From NCBI GenBank assembly GCA_003184365.1, contig NKYR01000013.1:62001-126000 (forward strand): a DNA stretch of 64,000 nt, given 5' to 3'. The DNA comes from Evernia prunastri (lineage: Eukaryota > Ascomycota > Lecanoromycetes > Lecanorales > Parmeliaceae). Shown here piece by piece: positions 32,472 through 44,048 of this stretch; position 1 is the stretch's first letter; every line of letters begins with the position of its first letter. The notes below the pieces were generated by a model, which did no database searches, was not told the DNA's origin, and worked only from the letters and a program-made list of their open reading frames with translations. Both the position numbers and the translations under genes were made by a program.

Positions 32472-33573
32472 TTATAGCATGGCTCGCCAACCTCTTTCAC
32501 TGGCTATGCTGGATTCTGGCCTTTCGAGTCCCAAATGATGTGCGACTTGAGCAATATGGTCAAATCCCCAATAGCACTCCTTTTCCCCTTTGGCATTTGT
32601 GGCTGTTCTGGATCAGCTTATTGCCATGCTTTGCCGGCTACAAGATACTCACCAGCATACCATGGCAATCCAAAGCTGCCTCCTCTAAGCGCTTCGTCGG
32701 TCTTAGCTGTCAGAAGCTGCTTGACCTCGTCACTTTGCGACTGCGAGGATGCCTGATTAGCTACAACCTGATTTTCGCATCATTTGATGCCTACTCTTGT
32801 CAAGATCTCCTTCGTTGCCTCCTCCCCAAATATCTTTTTTAGAATAGGCATGAGATTCTCCGGGGTATGAACCTCTTTCTGCTCCGCAAATGATGCATGA
32901 TAGATAGCAGCAAGACTGTCTGCCAATCTCTCTGGATGCATGGTTGCAACAGCAGTCAGGATTCTCTGGACCTGCCGGAGGATGAGCTTGACCTGAAGGG
33001 GTCTTCTTTGAATCCTTACCTTGATCGTATTGGCAGGGAACCCAGGGGGCTTGCTCTCAGCCATGGGTATGTTGAATGATTTGGCCCAGCGGAGCCGCTC
33101 GCTGTTAGACCATTCACCCTTGTCTATGATATGATACTTAGATACTAGGGCGAATCAAGATGCAAGAGCGAACCCTACTTTTGATTTGAATAGGTGGCGT
33201 ATTCCCGGTTGCTTTCATGATCCCACCAAGGAACACCGGGACGTAGGTGACATCGCATCCTTTGAATACGGGAGACGTCTGTTTTCAATACAGTAGAATT
33301 AGATTGGTCGAAGTAGTGCAGCCCAACGCTTCCACACGATGGATGATCTTGCACTACTCGAACGGTGACTGAGATCCTCGAAACAACAACAGAGGAAGGT
33401 TAAGAGCAGCATACTCAGACTGGTTGTCTGGTGGTCCGACGAAGAACGATCACAGGCTCGCCCGAATGATGGATTGAAGGAGAATGAGACCCACATACGT
33501 TCAAAACATGGAATGCAAGGTATGCGAATGGACTGACGACGTCAACGTAAAGGACGAGCTTTGGTCTCGCCAT
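32472..33573 (-). CDS. Kappa-class glutathione S-transferase (DsbA-like / HCCA isomerase family)
   Basis: Six short exons: 33573-33499, 33278-33179, 33123-33020, 32971-32795, 32752-32653 and 32602-32472. Introns are 220, 55, 48, 42 and 50 bp. The product is 228 residues, the usual length for GST kappa. Motifs in order: LYVDVVSPFAYLAFHVL with the catalytic Ser near residue 14, TYVPVFLGGIM, GNTPPIQIKNKGEW, ERLRWAKSF, PPGFPANT, MHPERLADSLAAIY, VKQLLTAKTDEAL, GSFGLPWYAATNAKGE and CYWGFDHIAQV. The thioredoxin-like fold with a helical insertion conjugates or isomerises substrates with glutathione, commonly in mitochondria or peroxisomes. A long antisense frame at 32432-32842 is a shadow of it. Confidence 0.92.
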
Positions 33574-34312
33574 CCTGAGTTACTGTCTTCCTTATTCTTG
33601 GTAGGACTTCGACATGAAATGGTGAGAAAGAAGGGGACAGCGAAGGTTTGTTGCGGCTGGACGGAGATCCCCTCATCCTTGGATTGGGGCCGTCATTGAC
33701 AGCTAGAGTAAGGTATTCCCTCCACGCCAAAAGGGAGATCTACGCCCAAACCATCAAGATATGTATATAGATTCTTCAATTCTTCATTCACTATTCATAA
33801 GACATTGAAACCTTTAAGAAATCTCATATAAGCCGTTGTTGCCCAGACAAAGTGTGCAGATTATAAGTAGTGGCAATTTTTGGTCAATGGCCCTGGACCG
33901 AGGTCGACTTCGCTGCACGCATATGACATGGATTATCCACGTTTTATAGGACAGAATACTCCGTAGAAATCTGACAGATGACACCTCTCCTTTCGTCGAG
34001 CGCAACTGAACATGACTGATTTATCTACAACTTATCATGAAGATCAACCGATGTAGCCTTTGCTTCAGCCATCTAACCTTTGCAGGGGCCAAATTCGTTA
34101 GATCTCCAGAACCATAAAGTGTACAACGCCGCACCAACTCAAAACTTCTCCTTTCCTGGATGATCATCGAAATTTGTTGAATTACATTCCTTCCATTGTG
34201 TCTCCCGAGGATTTCGCGGGTTACTGTACGGCTGACGCTGAGCATCTCGCACCCGGAAAACCCCGTATCCTTCTCATAATCACTCATTATCTACAACATA
34301 TACAATCGCAAT
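33574..34312. other. Divergent promoter region
   Basis: About 0.74 kb between the minus-strand GST kappa gene and the plus-strand ArfGAP gene. No further gene seen. Confidence 0.5.
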
Positions 34313-36471
34313 ATGACCACCACATTGAGCAAGCGCCACCAGGCGCGCAACGAGAGGGCCCTTCAAGAATTGATCAAAACCGTCCCAGGCAATGATCGAT
34401 GCGCAGACTGTGGAGCCAGGAATCCAGGTATGCCCCTTCAGTTGCGGATAACCCATAGCTTTTCCCAAGCTAATTGCGGCCTCTATAGGATGGGCCAGCT
34501 GGAGTGTGAGTGAACAGAAAGTTTTAAAAAAAGACGTCGAAGGAGTTATGGCTGACATGGGACGCTGGACATTAGTTGGGGGTATTTCTATGCATGCGAT
34601 GCGCCACGCTCCATCGCAAGCTCGGTACCCACATCTCCAAGGTCAAATCCTTGAGCATGGATAGCTGGTCTAATGATCAAGTTGATGTAAGCTCACCCAG
34701 GCACACTGTGTCCATACGTTGACCGAAATCACAGAGCATGAAACGGAATGGCAATGCCAACACCAATCGAACCTTCAATCCCCAGAATACGAAGCCTCCG
34801 ATACCCTTGGACGTTGATGAGGTTGACGCAGTACTGGAGAAATTCATAAAACAGAAGTATGATCAGCAGCTGTTCTCTGGTGGACATCCCCGACGACCAG
34901 CGACGCGTAACGATACTGGCAGCACACGCAGCTCAGAAGACCAGCCACCTCCGTTACCGCCAAAGCCAGGCAAGCGATTTGGTTTTGGCCTACGCAGCGC
35001 ATCTTCTATGCTTCCTCTCTCGAAGAACTTACCGACGGCTCCTCCCCGCTCACCTCACGAAGGCGTCAATGGCTTCGATCCAGAGCCAATTCGGGTCAAC
35101 AAACAATCAAGGGTATTTGGAGCAAGCGTGGGAGGTGGTGGGGGAGAGATGGAGGCGAAGCTGGCCCAACTAAGAGACATGGGTTTTGGGGATGAAAAAC
35201 GCAATACCAGCATATTGAAGGCCATGAATGGAAATCTGGAGCGGGCGATTGAGACCCTCGTCAGACTTGGGGAAGGTAGCGCGCCTACATCGAGGTCAAG
35301 GACGCCGAATCAGGCCAAGAACATTGCTGTCAGTCAGCCTTTGCCCTCTTTACCATCAAGCGCCCAGAATACTGGTGTCGTGAACGGCATATCATTTACA
35401 GCCAATGGTGCCACATTTGAGACGAGCACCGAGTTACAAGGACAACAACCATACCCGAGCACAGAACAAGCCCAGGTCCAAGCGAACAGGAGCTTCAGCC
35501 ATTCCAACCCTTACCAGTCACCAACACAATCATACAACCCATTCGGTATTCCTGAAGAGCAACAGGCGAATGTACCTCTAGAAAGAGCGTTCTCCGGCAT
35601 GCAGATCTCTCCACAGCAGCAACAACCACTATTTCCCAACGCTACAGGAGGCTATCCGAGCCAGACACCACCGGCGCAGGATACACGCTATCAGACCATG
35701 ACACCTCCCGTACCACAAATGCCTCAGCAATACATACAGCCCAATCGATATGTACAACCAAACGGTGCTCCTAATCAGAGTTACAATCCGTTCTATCAGA
35801 CGACCCAACAAACCTTACCACCATCTACGAATCCATACGCATCAAATCTTCAAACACCAGATACCCAACAGTCATTTAATCCATATCAGCAATATCAACC
35901 ATCTTCTATACCTCAGCAACAATTTAAAGATTACTCCGCTGAATCACCAGTCCAGCAAGACTCATTCTTCCAGCAAAACCTTCCGCAGCAGCAGAATCAA
36001 CCATTCTCTTTTCAACAGCAGCAATCCTCCAACCCTTACGCGCCGCAGCTTTCGATGACCTACCCTTCCCAATACTCGTCGCAGCCCCAACCACAGCAGC
36101 CTCAGCAGTTTAACCCCTTCCAACCTCAGCCTCTCCAGCCTCAGCAAACCGGACGAATTGACAAGTCCAGCATTTTGGCACTGTACAGCTATCCTCAGCT
36201 CGCACCGCCACCTCTCCCGAACGACCCCAATGCTGTCCCATCGCCAGAACCATCCATAGCGAATCCTCCTCCGGGCCAAGCAAAGCGGAGCGTGACCATG
36301 CCCGTGCAGCTTTCGTCCGGGAGTAAAAATCCATTTCAGACTGCCACGGGCAATTCAAACGTTGCGAACGGGATGGAGCCAGGTGGGGCAAGGCATGTTA
36401 GTCAGGAAAGCGTGAATGGCCGGCATAGTCCTGATGCTTTTGCGAGTTTGAGTGCGCGATTTGTACGATGA
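34313..36471 (+). CDS. ArfGAP-UBA protein, Gts1/Ucp3-like
   Basis: Four exons: 34313-34427, 34489-34505 (a 17-nt microexon), 34576-34686 and 34735-36471. Together they encode 659 residues. The spliced N-terminus forms an ArfGAP zinc finger, CADC-x16-CMRC, with WASWSLGVFLC and LHRKLGTHISKVKSLSMDSW. A UBA domain follows near residues 220-262 (LAQLRDMGFGDEKRN). The remainder is long, low-complexity and Gln/Pro/Asn-rich (many NPY, QSYNPF and QQQ stretches). This order (ArfGAP, UBA, Q-rich tail) is that of yeast Gts1 and S. pombe Ucp3. ArfGAPs stimulate GTP hydrolysis by Arf in vesicle traffic. The tail probably mediates endocytic-protein contacts or self-association; that part is inference. Confidence 0.9.
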
Positions 36472-36800
36472 TGAAAGAATGTGAAAGCTTTATACTTTAT
36501 ATTGGGTCATGTATACCATCGGAACTATACGGTTTACTCTCAACGTCCCGTGTTTACATCTCGTATTGTGTTCTTGGTTCTCTCCCACGTCTCCCACGTG
36601 GTTGGCCACGAAGCCATGCCGTCGGTTGGACCTCGGTTCCCCCACTTTTTGCTCCCAGACTTCAACGTCCCACGCTCTCCACTGCAACAAGAGAGCTCCC
36701 CGGCTAACTCACCAACTACAGACAGCATCTCTCCCTTATCCATCCTAATTATCTTCTTCCTTCCACTCCATATACACTATCATCCTTCCTCCCAACAACA
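36472..36800. other. Intergenic, pyrimidine-rich
   Basis: About 330 bp rich in C and T on the plus strand toward the next start codon, as is common just upstream of fungal genes. Short frames here show no domain. Confidence 0.5.
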
Positions 36801-38054
36801 ATGTCCTCCTCAACCCCCACTCTCACAACGCCCCTAACAACCCTCCTCTCCATAACCCATCCCATCCTCCTAGCCGGCAGTAAGGCTGTTTTCAGATTCA
36901 TGTCTTCCAGTTCGAGACTGCTTTTCGAGCCGACATACTGATTGCAGGAGCAATTGCCCATTCTACTACCCATTCAATCCCCCACGAGATATCACAGCAC
37001 TCAACCTTGTCTACATTCAATTGGTATCTACCTTCAATCGGGAAAGCGCAGAGCTGACTCCCTCAACGCGCCAGTGGCCCACACCTCCACCGCAGCCCTC
37101 GCCTCCGCCGTCTCCAACAGCGGCGGCCTCGGCGTCATCGGCGGCCTCGGCTACACGCCCCCGCAGCTACGCGCCATGATCCACGAGCTGAAGTCCCTCC
37201 TCGCGGACCCCTCCCTCCCCTTCGGCGTCGACCTCGCGCTCCCCGCCGTCGGCGGCACGGCCCGGAAGACGAACCACGACTACACGAAAGGGCGGCTGGC
37301 GGAGCTCGTCGACATCGTCGTGGAGGAAGGGGCGAAGCTGTTCGTCTCGGCCGTCGGCGTCCCGCCCGAGGCTGTGGTGCGGCGCCTGCACAGCGGCGGC
37401 GTGCTGGTGATGAACATGGTGGGGCACCCGCGGCACGCGGAGAAGGCGTTCCGGGCCGGGGTGGATGTTGTGTGCGCGCAGGGCGGTGAGGGGGGCGGGC
37501 ATACGGGGGATATCAGCGCGAATTTGCTCGTTCCGGCTTGTGTGGATGTCGCGAAGCGGTACCGGCCGCCGATGCTGGGGGGCGACACGGGCATGGTCGT
37601 CGCGGCGGGCGGGGTCTACGAGGGGAGGGGTCTGGCTGCGGCGTTGATGATGGGTGCGGTGGGGGTGTGGGTCGGGACGAGGTTCGTCGCGAGTGAGGAG
37701 GCGGGGTGCAGTCAGGCGCATAAGGAGGCGGTGGTGAGTGCCGGGTGGGGGGATACGGTTCGGACGTTGGCGGTCAGTGGGAGGCCGTTGAGGGTGCGGA
37801 GGAATGGATATATTCAGGGTTGGGAGGAGAGGGGGGAGGTGGTTAGGGAGTTGGTGGAGAAAGGGGTGGTGCCGATGGAAAATGATATGGAGGAGGATAG
37901 GGATGTTGATTTTCCGTTCTTGATGGGGGTTGTGGCAGCATCGATCCATGACATCAAACCCGCAAAGGATATCGTTGATGATATGGTTAGGGAGGCAGTT
38001 GAATGCTTGACAGTGGGTAGTCGGTATGCAGATGGAATGAAAAGTAAGTTGTGA
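36801..38054 (+). CDS. Nitronate monooxygenase (2-nitropropane dioxygenase family)
   Basis: Two exons, 36801-36879 and 37054-38054 (174-bp intron, GTAAGG...GCAGAG), encode 359 residues. The N-terminus HPILLAG leads into SNSGGLGVIGGLGYTP, then PFGVDLALP, ARKTNHDYTKG, KLFVSAVGVPP, MNMVGHPRHAEKA, GVDVVCAQGGEGGGHTGD and GVWVGTRFVASEEA. These are the FMN-binding TIM-barrel motifs, and the His in GGGHTG is the probable catalytic base. The enzyme oxidises alkyl nitronates such as propionate-3-nitronate, so the likely role is detoxification. The first 750 bp of exon 2 are very GC-rich at third positions; the last 200 bp are not. The 3' splice site is the least certain part of the model. Confidence 0.85.
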
Positions 38055-38167
38055 AATAATGAATAGCATGCGCATCTGCCTTCTTTCGATTGTGAACTTC
38101 TCGCTATCCAGGCAGCCAGTGATGGGGCGCACGCGCCGTACTTGACTCTGACCATGATACAAAGAGT

Positions 38168-40240
38168 TCAGACAACGATAGACTTAGCAGTAGTGGTTCC
38201 ATTGATCTCGCCATTGACATTACCATTGACTTGAGCCTGCGACGAGGGAGGTGGTGGCGGTACGGGTCCGAAAGTAGGGAGAGCTCCAACCTGCGCTTGC
38301 AGAGCCTCTTCCTCAGTATCGTCGTCGTATTCGCCCTCCTCACTGCCTTCCTCTTCATCGTAGTCGTCCTCCTCATAGTCACTCTCGGTGCCCTCCTCGT
38401 CGTTTTCGAGTGCTCCCGCGCCCGCTGCTGCGCGCCCTTGATCCTGCATACGACGAATAAGACTCTCGAGAGTGTTGTTCTTTTTGCGGAGCGTTTCCAT
38501 CTCCTTGTTAACCTTGGTACGTTCTTCAGCCATTTCAAGGATGTTACGATTGGTAAGGTCGTGTTTGCGAGTGTAGTTGAGATTCTCCTTCTCTAGACGC
38601 TTCGTCTTCTTGGACATCTCTTCCATTTCCTTGCGGAAGGTCAGGAAAAGCTCGTTGGAGTTGTTCAGAGTTTCCTCTACCTGGAGTGCAGACGTTAGAT
38701 AAAGGATAATGAAGGGCGCTTGGCTGCAGGACTGTAGCGAGGAAGACCGCCTGTCCGCCAGCAGCAACTATGATGCTTGCTGGCGGCGAAGTGACTTTGT
38801 AGGGGAGATAGGTAGACAGAAAGAATTAGCGGTCAATGCACTGAGAAAAGGTAAACATGCCTGCTTGAATTTCTCGACATATATGTTCAGTTGACTCCTA
38901 AGCTCAGTCTCCGTCTGGGAGAATGTGGACACCTGGGAGTTGAGTGTTCGTGATTTCTTCGCTTCATCTTCAGCGCGTTTTCGTTGCTCTTCGGCACGCG
39001 CCAAGCTCAATTGGACTTCACACTCTTTGGTTCGCATCAGAGCATGGAAATGGAGCTCGCGAAGCTCATACTGCTCGGTGAATGATTTGAACTTCTGCCG
39101 GAACCTAGAGCGTTTTGAATTTTAGTATCTGAGGTGATCGGTGGCAATAAATGGCATTTAAGGCAAAGTCAGGCATACATTTCATCCTGCTCGACATTTA
39201 TCTTTGAACCCTCTGGATTCTCTGCTTGTTCCATGGTCTCGTCCATTAACAAGTACAGGTTGTTGGTTCGCTCACTGAACTCGTCCCGACTCCTTCTTTC
39301 GCTGTCCTCTATTTTCTTTTGTTCGTCCTTTAAACCGTATAAATTAGAGGATTGGAATCGTATTGCGGGAAGGTAATTCGGCACCTACCTTGAGTTTTTT
39401 ATTGTCTCGCTGCAATTCCCGACACAGCTTCTCAAGCTTGTCTTTCATGCTGTTGGTTTTGCTAAGCTCGGACCGTCCTTGGTCCTTCTCTTTCTGGAGA
39501 AGGTCGGCACGCTTCTTGTTCTTGGAGTTGTCCCGTTCCACACGTTTCATATCAGCCAGTAGCCCCGTGTATCTCTTTTGCACCTCTTCAAGTCTGGAAA
39601 GTGGTGTCTCCATGCCAGTCAAGAGGTTCGATAAGTCTCGAGTTGCTTTTTTGACTTCTCGTTCTATATCGGCAATAAGCCCAAGGGGCATCTCTGTCAG
39701 CTTCTGTCGATCCATAGAATTCACAGGCAGAGGTCTGGCAAACAGGTTCTCATGTGCGCGGGCTAGATTGAGGTTTGGGATGTGGAGGGAGAATTTGGCC
39801 ACGAGGGTCTCGATAGTCTTGAGGCTTGGAAGTCCTTGTCCACTCCGTGTGGCTTCGGGCCCTGCATCGAGGGCCCGCGCCACCTCAGCAATCATCTCTG
39901 GTGGTAGATCATGCTCTTTCATTGAAGCAAGCACAGTCTCTTTTGACTCTTGAGTAAAAGTGTACCCACCAATCTCAGCGTCTTGATCCTTTTCTCCTGC
40001 AGCATCCAACTCAAGCTGGTTTATCTTTGCTGCAAGTAGCTTTCCTGTTTCGTTCGGATCCGTTGCCTTCTTGCTCTTGCCTTTCTTCCCGGTCGAAGCT
40101 ACGGGGGCCGCATTTGGCGCTGGTGCGTCTGGCAAAGTCCCATGGCCATTGATATAATCAGACGATGGGTTGTTGTTTGCTGCTGGGGAATGTCGTGAGC
40201 TCGCTGAAGCCGTAGGGGCATGAGACGCATGTCCCGCCAT
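38168..40240 (-). CDS. Taxilin family coiled-coil protein
   Basis: Four exons: 40240-39389, 39327-39179, 39104-38861 and 38680-38168. The product is 585 residues. The disordered N-terminus (Ala/Ser/Asn, then GKKGKSKKA) is followed by a long coiled coil with taxilin signatures: KLEKLCRELQRDNKKLK, FRQKFKSFTEQYELRELHFH and YVEKFKQVEETLNNSNELF. The C-terminus is strongly acidic (DYEEDDYDEEEGSEEGEYDD), then Pro/Gly/Asn-rich. In animals taxilins bind syntaxins and the nascent-polypeptide-associated complex; fungal members are little studied. Intron 3 appears to use a GC donor (CAG|GCATGT...CTCCAG, 180 bp), the only choice I found that keeps the conserved EKFKQVEETL. Confidence 0.9.
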
Positions 40241-40839
40241 GCTTGATCTGATCGAATATATTGGGTGTGCCCAGTGGATCACGCTCTGATTGAACAGACA
40301 GTCAGGTGCATTTGTCGCTCATTTGGCATTTGCTTTATATTGGGCGAAATCGGCTTCGATGCAGACGCCCGGTTGTCTTTGCTTGTTCTTTGTGCCCCTG
40401 TCTCGGCAACCCTGCGCTTGATCTTGGTCGTTCCCTTCGTGTTGCTACCTTCCGTACCAGAGTATCTTATTTATCAGGTTTGAGGACCACTAGTGATTGA
40501 CCTGTTGCAAGTTTGCCTTTCTTTTTGGGAATGCCAGCTAGGCTTTAGGCCAAAGGTGAGACCTCGGTTACGTAGAGGCGACGTCCAAAATGCCTCAAAC
40601 GGGCGGAATATAGCGAGAGCGCAACAACGAAAAGATATAGATACTCGAGGGGCAGTAGACCTCTATGTCTGTACAATAATGTAGTGTATGGCTATCAGGG
40701 ATATGCAAAACGGAGCATGTCATGAAATGTCTTAAGTCGTTCTTCAAGTAACCCGCCGCTAGTCCGAAAGGACGCTAAATCCCAAATCCTTGCCTCACAT
40801 ATCTCGCGACACCTTTCTCACCACATAATTTATTATGAG
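40241..40839. other. Divergent promoter region
   Basis: About 0.6 kb shared by taxilin (-) and the presequence protease gene (+). No other gene seen. Confidence 0.5.
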
Positions 40840-43800
40840 ATGTTGCGCGTGTCTTTCAGGTGTGTCAGAGGGAATGAAAGTTCGCCAACACTATGGCGAT
40901 ACCGCGCACGCCTTCCGTCGTCAAAGACTCGGCGTGGTTTTGCATCAGTGACCAGTGTCGACCAGTCTCCACAGCTCGGAAAGAATTTGCATGGATTCAT
41001 GCTCAAGCGCAAGAAGCATGTGCCTGAGTTACAGCTTACAGCTTTCCAGCTCGAGCATGAGAAGACTGGAGCTGAATATCTGCATGTTGCCCGAGAAGAC
41101 AAGAACAATGTCTTCTCCGTTGGTTTCAAGACTAATCCCCCAGATCATACAGGTGTTCCCCACATACTTGAGCACACAACGCTCTGCGGAAGTCAAAAGT
41201 ATGTCTATCCACTCATGTTTCGGGGCTCGATTTAATTTGGCGTAGATACCCTGTGCGCGATCCGTTTTTCAAGATGCTACCCAGGTCTCTCTCCAATTTC
41301 ATGAACGCCTTCACCTCCTCAGATCATACGTCTTATCCTTTCGCTACGACAAATCAACAGGACTTCAAAAATTTGTTGTCCGTCTATCTGGATGCTACAC
41401 TTCATCCTCTGTTGAAAGAGAACGACTTCACTCAGGAGGGCTGGCGGATCGGGCCAGAGAATCCCAAAGCCATCGTGAGTGGTCATGCCGAGAGCGGCAC
41501 AGATGACAAATTGGTCTTCAAGGGCGTAGTCTACAATGAAATGAAGGGCATGATCTCTGATGCAAGTTATCTGTATTACATCAAATTTCAAAATCAAATC
41601 TTTCCAGATATCAACTATTCAGGCGGCGATCCTCAGAAGATGACTGATCTCACTTATCAGAATTTGAAAGATTTTCATTCGAAGAACTATCATCCAAGCA
41701 ATGCTAAAATATTCACCTATGGAGATATGCCTCTTGCGGAACATCTTCAGGAAATGGGCCAGCATTTGGATCGATTTCAAAGGACACAACCAGACACAAC
41801 CATCAAGACACCAATGAGTCTAGACACTGGGCCTTTATACTATACTGTCAAGGGACCAGCTGATCCGTTAGTCGACAAAGACATGCAATACAAAACATCT
41901 ACTTCGTGGCTAATGGGCGACACTTCGGATATACTGGAGACATTCTCGCTGGGCATCATGTCATCGTTGCTACTCGATGGTTACGGTTCCCCACTATACC
42001 AGGCTCTTATAGAAGCTGGGCTAGGCCCAGATTGGAGTCCGAACACGGGCTACGATAGCGCTGGCAAGGTAGGCATCTTCTCGATTGGCCTCAACGGTGT
42101 AAAAGAGGCAGATATTCCGAAGGTCAAAGAGGCTATTCAGTCGAAGCTGCGTGAAGTCCATGAAAAGAGCTTCGACAAGGCCAAGGTGGACGGCTATCTG
42201 CACCAGCTTGAGCTGGCTCTAAAGCACAAGACAGCCAGCTTTGGCATGGGTCTCATGCAACGAGTGCAGCCAGGCTGGTTCAATGGGGTTGATCCATTCG
42301 ACGCGCTTGCGTGGAATGATATTGTGACCGCATTCAAGCACAAAATGTGCGAGGAGGCTTATCTGGAGGGCTTACTCGAAAAGTACCTCCTCAATGATCG
42401 CACATTGACTTTCACCATGGAGCCTTCAGAAACATACGGCGAGGAGTTGGCTGCTGAGGAAGCTGCTCGTTTGGCGGCAAAGATTTCCGAAGTGACTGGG
42501 CAGGCAGGCGGAGAAGCTGAAGCTCAAAAGCAGCTCACAGCACGTGAGCTCGAGCTACTCGACGTACAAGAAAAAGCCAGCGATCAAGATGTGAGCTGTC
42601 TGCCCAGTGTCCATGTCAAAGATATCCCACGTCAAATGGAGAAGAAAGTAGTTCGAGACTCTGCACTAGGGGATGTCAAAATTCAGTGGCGAGAAGCCAG
42701 CACTAACGGACTGACCTATTTCCGGGCGATCAACACGTTCGCTGGTCTCCCGTCAGAACTACGCATGCTTATTCCACTTTTCAATGACTCGATCATGCGG
42801 CTCGGCACAAAAGATAAAACCATGGAGCAGCTTGAAGATCTCATTAAGTTGAGAACTGGGGGGATTAGTACATCCTACCACGCTTCGTCTTCGCCGACGG
42901 ATATGAGTGCATCAGTGGAGGGGCTCTCTTTCTCTGGATACGCACTGGACAGTAATGTGCCTGCCATGTATGAATTGCTCCGTACCATTCTCCAGGAAAC
43001 GGATTTCGATGGTCCGGAAGCCGAGAGCAAAATCAGGCAGCTGCTTCAAGCTGATGCGAATGGCGCGTTGGATGCTGTCTCAGGCTCTGGACATTCGTAC
43101 GCTCGTAGATACGCGGAAGCAGGGCTCTCCCAGCATGGCCTACTTAACGAACAAATTGGAGGTCTATCCCAGATCCAACACACTGGAGACCTCGCGAACA
43201 GATCTCCCGTTGAGGGTCTAGGCGATGTCATTGCCAAATTGAAGGCCATCCAACGTTTTGCTATCTCCAACTCGTCAACCTTCCGAGCCGCGCTGACCTG
43301 TGGACAAGAATCTGTCTCTTCCAATGAGGCGTCACTGCGGAAATTTCTTTCGGGATTTCCCCAGTCTACAAGTGTTCCCAAAGGTGAAGCATCTGTATCC
43401 GGTAACGACTTTAGACCAACGACCTTCTTCCCTTTACCTTATCAAGTCTACTACTCAGCACTCGCCATTCCTACTGTGTCATACACTCACCCTTCCGGTG
43501 CACCGTTGCAGATTCTTTCTCAGCTCCTCACTCATAAGCATCTGCATCACGAGATCCGCGAGAACGGCGGTGCTTATGGCGGTGGTGCTTACTCCAGAGG
43601 TCTGAGTGGCCTGTTCGGCTACTACAGCTACCGAGATCCCAATCCCCAGAACACCCTAACGGTCATGCGAGACGCGGGACGGTGGGCTCGAGACAAAGAC
43701 TGGACAGGCCAGAATCTTGAGGAAGCGAAGTTGAGTGTCTTCCAAAGCGTCGACGCGCCCGAAAGCGTGAGCCAGGAGGGCATGACTAGGTTTCTTAGTG

Positions 43801-44048
43801 GTGTGGATGAGACCATGGAGCAGACTAAGCGCGAGCAGCTATTGGACGTTAAGAAGGAAGACATACGTGAGGTTGCTCAGCGGTACCTAGTGGATGGTAT
43901 GAAAGATGCTAGGATCGCAGTCCTGGGCGAAAAGAAGGACTGGGTCAAAGAGGAAGCGGGCTGGTCGATCAAGAGCATTGAATTAAGCAGATCCTCGGAA
44001 TCAGTGGGAGCCAGTGACTTAGGTCCTGGTGATCTAGGTCCCACCTGA
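40840..44048 (+). CDS. CYM1: Mitochondrial presequence protease Cym1/PreP
   Basis: Two exons, 40840-41198 and 41246-44048 (47-bp intron, GTATGT...CGTAG), encode 1053 residues. The N-terminus is basic, hydroxylated and free of acids (LRVSFRCVRG...RYRARLP), a matrix-targeting presequence. The inverted zinc motif HILEH is at residues 108-112, followed by CGSQKYPVRDPF (joined by splicing) and MLPRSLSNFMNAFTSSDHT. The distal Glu lies in VVYNEMKGMISD. The rest follows M16C peptidases, including FVFKG-type, NYSGGDP and YHPSNA motifs and a C-terminal HHEIRENGGAYGGGAYSRGL. Cym1 degrades cleaved presequences and other short peptides in the matrix. Length equals that of other fungal Cym1 proteins. Confidence 0.96.

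Noticed and set aside
32432..32842. 136-codon ATG frame on the plus strand with hydrophobic stretches
   Set aside because: It overlaps four exons of the minus-strand GST kappa gene, whose spliced product matches the family from end to end.
34021..34558. Minus-strand frames upstream of and over the ArfGAP start
   Set aside because: They overlap exon 1 of a well-supported gene and have no recognisable content.
37167..38162. 331-codon frame antisense to the nitronate monooxygenase
   Set aside because: A product of the high GC3 of the real gene; His/Pro/Arg-rich with no family.
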